NCBI RefSeq assembly: GCF_019049255.1 | Contig: NZ_JAGMUJ010000102.1 | Coordinates: forward strand, 33,743 to 97,742 | Source of the DNA: Streptomyces sp. AC558_RSS880 | Lineage (GTDB): Bacteria; Actinomycetota; Actinomycetes; Streptomycetales; Streptomycetaceae | Direction of reading: 5' to 3' | DNA: 64,000 nt | Part shown: in pieces, positions 45,181 through 52,970 of the stretch | Position numbering within the stretch: position 1 is the first letter of the stretch | Layout of the letters: each line of letters begins with the position of its first letter | Translations under genes and position numbers: made by a program | The notes under the pieces: generated by a model | Told to the model about the DNA's origin: nothing | Seen by the model: only the letters and a program-made list of their open reading frames with translations | The model's database searches: none

Positions 45181-45966
45181 ATGGGTGGTTCACAAAAGCG
45201 GTCGGCGGCATACGGCCCGGTGCACGGTCTGTTGCCGGCGGATACTACAGAGGATGTACGGACGCGGGGAGCCGGTGTCTCACGGCAGATCGCGGTACTT
45301 CCGGTCGGGAGTTTCGAACAGCACGGACCGTTCCTGCCGTTGGCGACCGACACGCTGGTCGCCTGTGCGATCGCGCGGGAGATCGCCGACGCCCACCCGG
45401 TGCACCTCCTTCCTCCGGTGACGATCTCCTGCTCCCACGAGCACGCGGCCTGGCCGGGGACCGTCTCCCTCTCCTCCGTCACGCTCCACGCGGTGATACG
45501 GGACATCGCCGACTCGCTCCGCAGGTCGGGCACGGACACCCTGGTGCTGGTCAACGGGCACGGCGGAAACTACGTCCTGGGCAACGTCGTTCAGGAGTCC
45601 TCCGCCCGTGGCGAGCGGATGGCGCTGTTCCCGGCCCCGGAGGACTGGGAGACGGCGCGCGCACGGGCCGGCGTCGCCACGTCCCTTCTCACCGACATGC
45701 ACGCGGGCGAAATCGAGACCTCCATTCTTCTCCACACACATCCCGAATTGCTCCGCCCCGGTTATGAGACCTCCGATCACGTCGCGGACGACCGCCGTCA
45801 TCTCCTCACCACCGGCATGTCCGCCTACACCGATTCCGGTGTCATCGGCCGCCCTTCTCTGGGCACGGCGGAAAAGGGCAGGGAAATCCTGGCAAGCCTG
45901 GTGGATTCGTTCGCGGCGTATTTCTCGCTGCTGACGTCACCTCCCGGCCCGTCCGGGGGAGTGTGA
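45181..45966 (+). CDS. Creatininase-family amidohydrolase
   Basis: 261 aa. Metal-site motifs are GSFEQHGPFLPLATD (E46, H48, D57), NGHGGN and HAGEIETS. Members include creatininase, MftE and the archaeal FAPy deformylase ArfB. Next to a FAPy-forming cyclohydrolase, hydrolysis of the formamide of FAPy is the natural guess. The ATG at 45181 has a weak, distant ribosome site; a GTG at 45274, directly before the conserved start, is an alternative. Its 3' end overlaps the convergent UPF0104 ORF by 142 bp. Confidence 0.85.
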   Translation: MGGSQKRSAAYGPVHGLLPADTTEDVRTRGAGVSRQIAVLPVGSFEQHGPFLPLATDTLVACAIAREIADAHPVHLLPPVTISCSHEHAAWPGTVSLSSVTLHAVIRDIADSLRRSGTDTLVLVNGHGGNYVLGNVVQESSARGERMALFPAPEDWETARARAGVATSLLTDMHAGEIETSILLHTHPELLRPGYETSDHVADDRRHLLTTGMSAYTDSGVIGRPSLGTAEKGREILASLVDSFAAYFSLLTSPPGPSGGV

Positions 45967-47030
45967 GGACGAGGCCGAAGGCCGGCAGGGGGTCCGGGGG
46001 CGGCGCCCCCGGGGACGGGAAGGGAAGGGGCGGCGGGGGCGACACCACCACGTTCACCACCCCGCACCCCCGCGTACCACCGACCGACCAGCACCACCAC
46101 ACCCGGCAGGCTGGCCACGAGACTGAGCACCCCGTAGACGACCGCGACGGTCAGCCCCCGCCCCGCCCCAAGTCCCGCCGCCCCGAACGCCCACGCGGTG
46201 ACCCCTTCCCGGGGCCCCCACCCACCCACGTTCAACGGCAGCCCCATCGCCAGCAACGCCAGCACGGCCAGCGGCAACAGCTCCGCCACGGACGCGTCCG
46301 CCCCGGCGACATGAGCGGCAAGGACGAACATGGCGACGTACCCGGCCAGTACGACGACGGAGGAGACAAGCACACCGGGCGCGTTGCGCTGCGAGAACAA
46401 CCCCTCACGGGCCTCCGCGAGCACCCCGGAGGCAACCCTCCGCCGCCCCGGCGCCCGGTTCATCCGCACCGCCAGCACCACCGCACAGGCCCCCAGCGCA
46501 CCGAGCCCGACCACCGGCGCGGCCTGCCGCACTTCGTCGAGCACCGGCGACGGCATGCTCACCAGCACCACCGCCCCCACGGCGAACAGCGCGAGCTGGC
46601 CGGCGGTCCGCTCCAGCACCACCGCCCGCACTCCCCGCCCCAGGTCCCCGGCGCTCTGCCCGTGCCGCACGGCCCGGTGGACATCACCCATCACACCCCC
46701 GGGCAGGGCCGCGTTGAGGAACAGGGCACGGTAGTAGTCGGCGACGGCCGCCCCCAGCGGCAGCCGGATCCCGATCCCCCGGGCGACCAGCGCCCAGCGC
46801 CACGCGCTGAACACGGTGGTCACCAGCCCGATCCCGAGCCCCGCGAGCAGCGTCGGCCCGTCGATGCGGCGCAGCCCCTCCAGCAGGACCCCGGTGTCGA
46901 GGCGCCACAGCAGGACCGCGAGGATCGCGGCGCCGCCGAGCGTGCCGAGACGGGTGCGCACGGCAGGGGCGTTGAGCCGGGCGAGAGTGCCGCGCAGCCC
47001 GGCGGGTGTGCCGCGCAGCCGCGCACTCAT
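45825..47030 (-). CDS. UPF0104 / lysylphosphatidylglycerol-synthase-like membrane protein
   Basis: 401 aa from ATG 47030 (overlaps the methyltransferase stop by ATGA). About eight hydrophobic segments and conserved ALPGGVMGDVHRAVRHGQ and LPLNVGGWGPREG motifs mark the UPF0104 family; related proteins move or modify lipids. Conserved sequence ends near residue 327 (about 46050). The last 75 or so residues are Pro/Gly-rich, coming from a hairpin repeat and then the antisense of the creatininase gene, so the true C-terminus was probably lost by insertion of the repeat. Confidence 0.8.
   Translation of the reverse strand: MSARLRGTPAGLRGTLARLNAPAVRTRLGTLGGAAILAVLLWRLDTGVLLEGLRRIDGPTLLAGLGIGLVTTVFSAWRWALVARGIGIRLPLGAAVADYYRALFLNAALPGGVMGDVHRAVRHGQSAGDLGRGVRAVVLERTAGQLALFAVGAVVLVSMPSPVLDEVRQAAPVVGLGALGACAVVLAVRMNRAPGRRRVASGVLAEAREGLFSQRNAPGVLVSSVVVLAGYVAMFVLAAHVAGADASVAELLPLAVLALLAMGLPLNVGGWGPREGVTAWAFGAAGLGAGRGLTVAVVYGVLSLVASLPGVVVLVGRWYAGVRGGERGGVAPAAPSLPVPGGAAPGPPAGLRPRPHTPPDGPGGDVSSEKYAANESTRLARISLPFSAVPREGRPMTPESV
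45986..46050. repeat. Streptomyces intergenic hairpin repeat (type 2)
   Basis: AGGGGGTCCGGGGGC leads into the perfect stem CCGGGGGC-GGC-GCCCCCGG (45994-46012), followed by a G-rich GACGGGAAGGGAAGGGGCGG tail. I recognise this G-rich element from many Streptomyces intergenic regions. Here it lies at the 3' end of the UPF0104 gene and is read as its low-complexity tail. Confidence 0.7.
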
Positions 47031-48055
47031 GCCGCCCCGTCCACCGGCCGGCACAGCGCGAGCAGATCACTGTGGTGGACGACGACCCGCAACTCCCCCG
47101 CCGCACAGGCCTCCAGCCGCTCGGCCAGATAACCGTCGGCACGCGACGCCAGTTCCGGCCGTTCCTCCACCGCCGCGCCGACCCAGCCCCGCAGCCACTG
47201 CTCGGTCAGCGCGGCCTGTCCGGGGCCGAGCCGCCAGGGGCTCGGGGCGAGCCGTACGGTCGCACCGTGCTCGGCGAAGACCTCGGCGGCGACCGTGACC
47301 GCGTCCGGGCCGAGCAGCCCGCCCCGGCGCTGGTGGGCGTTGAAGGCCTCCGTGATCTCCTGGTCCAGCGGATGCGGCTCGGTCAACTCCACCCGTCCGG
47401 CCACCGACAGCGTCAGCAGGGCCGGACAGCCGGCTCCCGCGCAGGCGGCGGCGAGGGCGCCGACCTCCTCGCGGGTGAGGACGTCGAGCAGCGCGGAGGC
47501 CGTCACCAGGGAGGCACCGGTCAGCGTGTCCGGGGTGAGCCGGGCGACGTCACCGCGCCGGGTCTCGACGGTGACGTGGCTGCCGTCGGCGGCGGAGCGC
47601 GGGGAGGCGACGGCCGCGAAGTGCAGGAGGTAGGGGTCCCGGTCGTGCAGGACCCAGTGCTGGGCGCCGTCGAGGTGGGGGGCGAGCCAGCGGCCCATCG
47701 AGCCGGTGCCGCAGCCGATGTCGTGGATGACGAGTCCGTCGGCCCGGCGCGGCGGATCGGCGAGCCGGACGCGCAGCGGGTCGAGCAGGTCGTACGAGCG
47801 GGCGGCGGCGTCGGCCGGTTCGCGCAGCTGGAGCCACTCGGGGGCGTAGCGGGCCGGTTCGTCGTCGCCGGTGTCCCGCAGCCGCAGGGTGGCCCGTTCG
47901 CCGGGGCGGGGCGCGGGTCCGGCACCGGGGATGACGGACGGTCCGGCGGAGGCGGTGCCGGGTTCCACGGTGCCCCCTCGAGGTACGACGTCCCTGGGGC
48001 CGGGCCGGGCCGGAACCGTCCCGCCGTGCTGGGTGGTGGTCGCCGGTTTCGTCAT
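47027..48055 (-). CDS. Class I SAM-dependent methyltransferase
   Basis: 342 aa. The SAM loop is IHDIGCGTGSMGRWLAP, with an acidic residue at the end of the next strand (HDRDPYLL). The N-terminal about 55 residues are disordered Pro/Gly-rich. It overlaps the glycosyltransferase upstream and the UPF0104 gene downstream by ATGA, so it is in the middle of the operon. Substrate unknown; the pathway product or intermediate of the FAPy-type cluster is likely. Confidence 0.83.
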   Translation of the reverse strand: MTKPATTTQHGGTVPARPGPRDVVPRGGTVEPGTASAGPSVIPGAGPAPRPGERATLRLRDTGDDEPARYAPEWLQLREPADAAARSYDLLDPLRVRLADPPRRADGLVIHDIGCGTGSMGRWLAPHLDGAQHWVLHDRDPYLLHFAAVASPRSAADGSHVTVETRRGDVARLTPDTLTGASLVTASALLDVLTREEVGALAAACAGAGCPALLTLSVAGRVELTEPHPLDQEITEAFNAHQRRGGLLGPDAVTVAAEVFAEHGATVRLAPSPWRLGPGQAALTEQWLRGWVGAAVEERPELASRADGYLAERLEACAAGELRVVVHHSDLLALCRPVDGAA

Positions 48056-49290
48056 GCGGCCCTCCGGGATTCGGTGGGAAGCCGGCGCAGTACCGCCGCC
48101 AGGCTCTGTGCGGTGCCCGCCCAGCCGCCGAGTGCGGCCCGCCGGCTGCGGGCGGCGGCCTTGAGCCGGCGCCGCACGTCCGCCTCGCCGAACCAGCCGC
48201 GCAGTTCGGCGGCGATGGCGGCGGGGTTCTCCGGCGGGACGAGGATGCCGGGCACTCCTCCGTCGGGTGCGCGGCCGACCGCCTCGGGCAGCCCGCCGAC
48301 GTCGGTCGCCAGCACCGGGATGCCGCGCGCCAGCGCCTCGGTGACCGCCATGCCGTACGTCTCGGCGTACGAGGTGAGCACCATGAGGTCGGCGGCGGCG
48401 TAGCTGGCGTCGAGTGCGGCGCCGGCCTGCGGGCCGGTCAGCTCCAGCCGGTTCTCGAGGCCGTGTTCACGGATGAGGTTCCGCAGATGGGCGACGTACT
48501 CGGGGTCCTGTCCGAGCCCGCCGACGAGCGCGCAGCTCCACGGCAGGTCGGCCACCGACGCCAGGGCCTCCACGAGCCGGTGCTGTCCCTTGCGCGGGGT
48601 CACGGCGGCCACGCACAGCAGTCGTGAGACGCCGTCGGTGCCGGGCGCGAGGGGCGCGATGTCGGCGCCGGGGGCGGCGACGTGGACGCGGTCGGGGGCC
48701 AGGCCGTGGTGGGAGACGAGACGCCGTACGGCCCAGTCGCTGGTGGCGATCACCGCGGGCACCGCCCGCAGCACCGCGCGCTCACGGGCGTCCAGTTCGG
48801 CGGCGACGGCCGCGTCGAGCCCGGTCTCGTCACCGAGCGGCAGATGCACGAGGACGGCCATGCGCAGCCGCCCCTCCTCCGCCTGAGGGACGAGGATCTC
48901 GGGCACCCCGCAGGCGACCAGCCCGTCGAGCAGGACGACGGCGCCGTCCGGCAGTTCGCGCAGGGTGCGGGCGAGTTCGGCACGGGCGGCGGCGTCCGGC
49001 CGTGGCCAGTCACCGGCCACGGCGTGCCGGTGCACCTGCCAGCCGAAGCCGGGCAGGTCCAGGCACACGCGCCGGTCGTAGGCGTTGCCGCCGCTGGGCG
49101 CGGCCGGGTCGTCGACACCGCCCGGCATCACGAAGTGCACGGAGCGCAGGGACATGGGGATGATCCCGCCGTTCCTCGGAAAGGCCGCCTGCACCGGGAC
49201 GTAGTCCAGGCGGGCGGTCCCGGCCCGGCCTGCGGTCGTGCCGGGCACGTCGACGGCCGTGTCGGGCATGTCGATCGTCGTGTCGGTCAC
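48052..49290 (-). CDS. GT4-family glycosyltransferase
   Basis: 412 aa, GT-B fold. The donor site has AVTPRKGQHRL and the E-x7-E motif AETYGMAVTEALARGIP. The GTG at 49290 overlaps the PTPS stop (GTGA). The first about 45 residues contain a repetitive MTDTTIDMPDTAVDVPG stretch; MSLRSVHFV further in is a possible real start. It probably uses a nucleotide sugar and adds a hexose to the cluster product. Confidence 0.85.
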   Translation of the reverse strand: MTDTTIDMPDTAVDVPGTTAGRAGTARLDYVPVQAAFPRNGGIIPMSLRSVHFVMPGGVDDPAAPSGGNAYDRRVCLDLPGFGWQVHRHAVAGDWPRPDAAARAELARTLRELPDGAVVLLDGLVACGVPEILVPQAEEGRLRMAVLVHLPLGDETGLDAAVAAELDARERAVLRAVPAVIATSDWAVRRLVSHHGLAPDRVHVAAPGADIAPLAPGTDGVSRLLCVAAVTPRKGQHRLVEALASVADLPWSCALVGGLGQDPEYVAHLRNLIREHGLENRLELTGPQAGAALDASYAAADLMVLTSYAETYGMAVTEALARGIPVLATDVGGLPEAVGRAPDGGVPGILVPPENPAAIAAELRGWFGEADVRRRLKAAARSRRAALGGWAGTAQSLAAVLRRLPTESRRAA

Positions 49291-49685
49291 AGCGCACGCT
49301 CGTAACTCGCCCAGGCGATGTGCGACTCGTGCAGGGTGACGGCGATGCCCGCGATGCCCTTGGCGCCCTCGCCCAGCGCCCCTTTGTGTATGCGTTCGGC
49401 GAGCCGGTCGGCGATGACCTTGGCCAGGTACTCCGTGGAGGTGTTGACCCCCGCGAAGTCGGGCTCGTTGTCGAGGTTGCGGTAGTTCAGCTCGCCGACG
49501 ACGGCCCCGAGTTCCTGCGTGGCCAGGCCGATGTCGACGACGATGTTGTCCTCGTCCAGCTGTTCGCGCCGGAAGGTGGCGTCCACGAGGAACGTGGCCC
49601 CGTGCAGGCGCTGGGCCGGTCCGAAGACCTCGCCGTGGAAGCTGTGGGCGATCATGATGTGATCGCGGACGGTGATGCTGAACAA
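49287..49685 (-). CDS. PTPS/QueD-like T-fold protein lacking zinc ligands
   Basis: 132 aa, 6-pyruvoyl-tetrahydropterin-synthase superfamily. The start is a rare TTG at 49685, decided by GGAGG 8 bp upstream. The usual GHGH zinc pair is LHGA here and the catalytic Cys region reads FGPAQ, so the standard reaction is impossible. The S. coelicolor homologue SCO6650 is known to have the T-fold, no zinc and no PTPS activity, but keeps a pterin-like binding pocket. It probably binds a pyrimidine/pterin intermediate made from FAPy. Confidence 0.85.
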   Translation of the reverse strand: MFSITVRDHIMIAHSFHGEVFGPAQRLHGATFLVDATFRREQLDEDNIVVDIGLATQELGAVVGELNYRNLDNEPDFAGVNTSTEYLAKVIADRLAERIHKGALGEGAKGIAGIAVTLHESHIAWASYERAL

Positions 49686-49817
49686 CGGACGACCCTCCAG
49701 GTGCGGCGCGTCTGTTCCCCGGCCGATCTCCGACGGGGATGCCGTGTAGTACGGCTGACCGCCTTCCCCTGTTCAGCGTCCGCCACGTCTTTTCTCAGGT
49801 CAGGCGCGCCGGTGCCG

Positions 49818-50795
49818 CTACGGGGTGTCGTAGCGCACGCGGTGGCACAGGGCCGGGATCTCCCCGGAGGCGAGGCGGGGCATGACGTCGGGCAGTTCCT
49901 CGAAGGCGGACTCGCCGGTGACGAGGGCGTCGAGAGCGGGGTCGGCGAGCAGGTCGAGGGCGAGGGCGAGCCGGTCGGCGTAGCCGCGGTGCGCGCGGGC
50001 CGGGGAGACGGTGCCGACCTGGCTGCCGCGGACGGTCAGTCGCCGGGAGTGGAAGGCCTCGCCCAGCGGGAGGCTCACCTTCCGGTCGCCGTACCAGCTC
50101 AGTTCGACGACGGTGCCCTCGGTGCGGAGCAGTTCGAGCGCCCGGCTCAGTCCCTGCTCGGTGGCGCTGGCGTGCACGACCAGGTCGCACTCGCCGAGCG
50201 CGTCCCCGGGCAGCGCGAAACCGACGCCGAGCGCCGCCGCGGTCTTCGCGCGCGCCGGGTCGGCGTCGACGAGCTGCACCCGCACGCCGGGGAACCGGGC
50301 CAGCAGCGCGGCCACCGAGCAGCCGACCATCCCGCCGCCGACGACGGCGATCCGGTCGCCGACCAGCGGCGCGGCGTCCCACAACGCGTTGACGGCGGTC
50401 TCCACGGTGCCGGCCAGCACGGCCCGCCCGGCGGGCACCCCGTCGGGCACGGGTGTGACGGCGCCCGCCGGAACGACGTACCGCGTCTGGTGCGGGTACA
50501 GGCAGAACACGGTGCGTCCGACGAGCGCCTCCGGTCCCTCCTCCACCACGCCCACGTTGAGGTAGCCGTACTTCACGGGGGCCGGGAAGCCGCCCTCCTG
50601 GAACGGCGCCCGCATGGCGGCGTGCTGGCTCTCCGGCACCCCGCCGCGGAAGACGAGCGTCTCCGTGCCCCGGCTGATCCCGGAGCAGAGCGAGCGCACC
50701 AGCACCTCGTCCGGGCCGGGGGCGGGCAGGCCGACCTCACGGATCGACCCTCGGCCGGGTGCGTCGAGCCAGAACGCACGTGCGGTGCGGTTCAT
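49818..50795 (-). CDS. Medium-chain (zinc-type) dehydrogenase, atypical
   Basis: 325 aa, MDR superfamily with the NAD loop VVGGGMVGC. The usual GHE catalytic-zinc segment is replaced by KYGYLNVGVVEEG, so the catalytic zinc is probably absent; the family member nearest in style is the BchC-type alcohol dehydrogenase. It is 132 bp upstream of the PTPS-like gene on the same strand and divergent from the phosphatidyltransferase; it probably opens the operon. Confidence 0.83.
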   Translation of the reverse strand: MNRTARAFWLDAPGRGSIREVGLPAPGPDEVLVRSLCSGISRGTETLVFRGGVPESQHAAMRAPFQEGGFPAPVKYGYLNVGVVEEGPEALVGRTVFCLYPHQTRYVVPAGAVTPVPDGVPAGRAVLAGTVETAVNALWDAAPLVGDRIAVVGGGMVGCSVAALLARFPGVRVQLVDADPARAKTAAALGVGFALPGDALGECDLVVHASATEQGLSRALELLRTEGTVVELSWYGDRKVSLPLGEAFHSRRLTVRGSQVGTVSPARAHRGYADRLALALDLLADPALDALVTGESAFEELPDVMPRLASGEIPALCHRVRYDTP

Positions 50796-50903
50796 CGAAG
50801 TCCTCCTGAACGATCGGGAAGCCGCGCGCGTACCGAGTGGTGCACAGGCCGCGCACAAGGTAGCGGCGTTGATCGACTCTGTCACACGGCCGGAGGATGC
50901 TCG

Positions 50904-51665
50904 GTGGCCCTGAACAACAGTTACGACGCGAGGCCCGTACAGCAGGAGACCGCCGTGGGGGCGGGCGTACAGGTCCTGTTGCTGGCTCTGATGGGTACGG
51001 CGATCGGCATGGGCCCCGTGGGCTGGCTGACCGGCCTCGCGTTCGCGATCGCCACCTGGGCGGTGCTCTCCCGGGCCCTGCACCGGTCCCGGCCGCGCTC
51101 CTTCGGCCCGGCCAACCGGGTCACGCTCGGCCGCGCCGTCCTCGTCGGCGGGGTCACCGCGCTGGTCGCCGACTCGTTCCAGGACTCACCGCCCGTCTCC
51201 CTCTTCGTGGGCCTGACCGCCGTGGCGCTGATCCTGGACGGCGTGGACGGCAAGGTGGCACGCAGGACGGGGACGTCGACCGCGCTGGGCGCCCGCTTCG
51301 ACATGGAGGTGGACGCGTTCCTCATCCTCGTGCTGAGCGTGTACGTGTCGATGACGATGGGTTTGTGGGTGCTGCTGATCGGCGGGATGCGGTACGTCTT
51401 CGTGGCCGCCGCACGCGTCTGGCCGTGGCTGACCGCCCCGCTCCCGCCGAGCACGGCCCGCAAGACGGTGGCCGCGCTCCAGGGTGTGCTGCTGCTGACG
51501 GCGGGCGCGGCACTGCTGCCCCACGCGGTCAACGTCGGTGTGGTGGTGCTGGCGCTGGGGCTGCTGGTGTGGTCGTTCGGCCGGGACGTGCTGTGGCTGT
51601 GGCGGACGTCCCGGGTGACGACGGTTCCCGCGGCGCACGAGGTGCGCGAACTGGTCGTCGGCTGA
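50904..51665 (+). CDS. CDP-alcohol phosphatidyltransferase
   Basis: 253-aa membrane enzyme. The catalytic signature D-x2-DG-x2-AR-x8-G-x3-D-x3-D is complete (DGVDGKVARR then GARFDMEVD). About six hydrophobic segments surround it. GTG with GGAGGA upstream. It transfers a phospho-alcohol group from a CDP-linked donor to an acceptor alcohol, making a phosphodiester. It is divergent from the dehydrogenase and is a plausible last step of the cluster. Confidence 0.88.
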   Translation: MALNNSYDARPVQQETAVGAGVQVLLLALMGTAIGMGPVGWLTGLAFAIATWAVLSRALHRSRPRSFGPANRVTLGRAVLVGGVTALVADSFQDSPPVSLFVGLTAVALILDGVDGKVARRTGTSTALGARFDMEVDAFLILVLSVYVSMTMGLWVLLIGGMRYVFVAAARVWPWLTAPLPPSTARKTVAALQGVLLLTAGAALLPHAVNVGVVVLALGLLVWSFGRDVLWLWRTSRVTTVPAAHEVRELVVG

Positions 51666-51743
51666 CGGTCGGTCGGGGCGCACCGGACGGGCTCGGCCCG
51701 GTCGTGGCGCTCCCGGCGGGAGCGGGCGGGCGCGCCGCTCCCG

Positions 51744-52970
51744 TCACGCTCTTCGGGGCAGCAGCAGCACCGCCGCCCCCGTCACACCGGCCAGTACCAG
51801 CCACGGCACCACCGGCGGCAGCCCCGCGTCCAGCAGCGTGCCGGTCGCCGAGCTGCCGAGCAGGACGATCAGGCCGGAGACCGAGGACAGCGCCCCGGTG
51901 TAGAGGCCGAGCCGGCCCTCCTCGGCGAGGTCGGGCACCCAGGCCCGGGCCACGGGCACGACGAGCATCTGGCCGAGGGTGAGCAGGACGACGAACCCGG
52001 CCGCGGGCACCAGACCGGCGGTCCCCGACCACCCGGCGGGACGTGCCGCCGCCACCACGGCGAAACCGGCCGCGACGAGCAGCAGGCCGACCGCCATCGA
52101 CCGGCGCATCGCCAGCCGCTCCCCCACCCAGCGGGTGACCGGCAACTGCGCGGTCACCACCAGCAGCGAGGACAGGGCGAACAGCCAGGCCAGCGCCGTC
52201 TGGGAGCCGGTGACGCGCTCCACCTCCGCCGGGAGGGCGAGATACAGCTGGTTGTAGGCGAGCAGGTAGGCGCCGAAGGCGCAGCACAGGCCGAGGAAGG
52301 GCCGGTTGCGCAGCACCATCCGCAGTCCGCCCTTGACCGGCGTCCGGTCCCGCCCGGGTATGCGCTGCGGCAGCAGCCGGGCGTGGCCGGCGAGCACGAG
52401 CACGAAGACCCCGGCACCCGCCAGGCACGCGGTGCGGAAGTCCACCGCCAGCAACAGCGCGCCCAGCAACGGCCCGACGAACGCGCCGGCCTGTCCCGCC
52501 ACGGTGAACAGCGCCAGCACGCGGGTACGGGATCCCCCGCCCGCCTCCTCCCACACGACCGCCTGCCGGGCCACCTCCGACTCGACGGCCGGGGAGAACA
52601 GTGCGGCGGCGAACCCGATCAGCACCACCGCGCAGATCACCGCCCAGGTCCGTTCGGCGTACCCCAGCCACACGAAACCGGCGATCCGCAGCGCGCACCC
52701 CGCGAGCACCACCGGCCGGATGCCGTACCGGTCGGCCAGCGCCCCGCCGACCACGAACAGCCCCTGCTGGCTGAACGTCCGCAGCCCCAGCACCAGCCCG
52801 ACCAGCCAGCCCGCCATTCCCATGGCCTGTCCCAGATGGGCGGAGAGGAAGGGCAGTACGGCGTAGAACCCGAGGTTGAAGGCGAGTTGGGTGACGATCA
52901 GCAGCCGCAGCAGCGGGGAGAGCCGGGTCCGGCCCGCCGCCTCGCGCGGACGCGTGGGCAGAATGGTCAT
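51744..52970 (-). CDS. MFS transporter (possible metallophore exporter)
   Basis: 408 aa, about 12 hydrophobic segments, with GGALADRYGIRPVVL as the MFS loop and a second VTRWVGERLAMR. The ATG at 52970 overlaps the stop of the fused permease gene (ATGA), so it is the last gene of the putative Zur-controlled operon. An MFS protein in a metallophore operon is usually the exporter (as CntE in staphylopine systems). Confidence 0.85.
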   Translation of the reverse strand: MTILPTRPREAAGRTRLSPLLRLLIVTQLAFNLGFYAVLPFLSAHLGQAMGMAGWLVGLVLGLRTFSQQGLFVVGGALADRYGIRPVVLAGCALRIAGFVWLGYAERTWAVICAVVLIGFAAALFSPAVESEVARQAVVWEEAGGGSRTRVLALFTVAGQAGAFVGPLLGALLLAVDFRTACLAGAGVFVLVLAGHARLLPQRIPGRDRTPVKGGLRMVLRNRPFLGLCCAFGAYLLAYNQLYLALPAEVERVTGSQTALAWLFALSSLLVVTAQLPVTRWVGERLAMRRSMAVGLLLVAAGFAVVAAARPAGWSGTAGLVPAAGFVVLLTLGQMLVVPVARAWVPDLAEEGRLGLYTGALSSVSGLIVLLGSSATGTLLDAGLPPVVPWLVLAGVTGAAVLLLPRRA

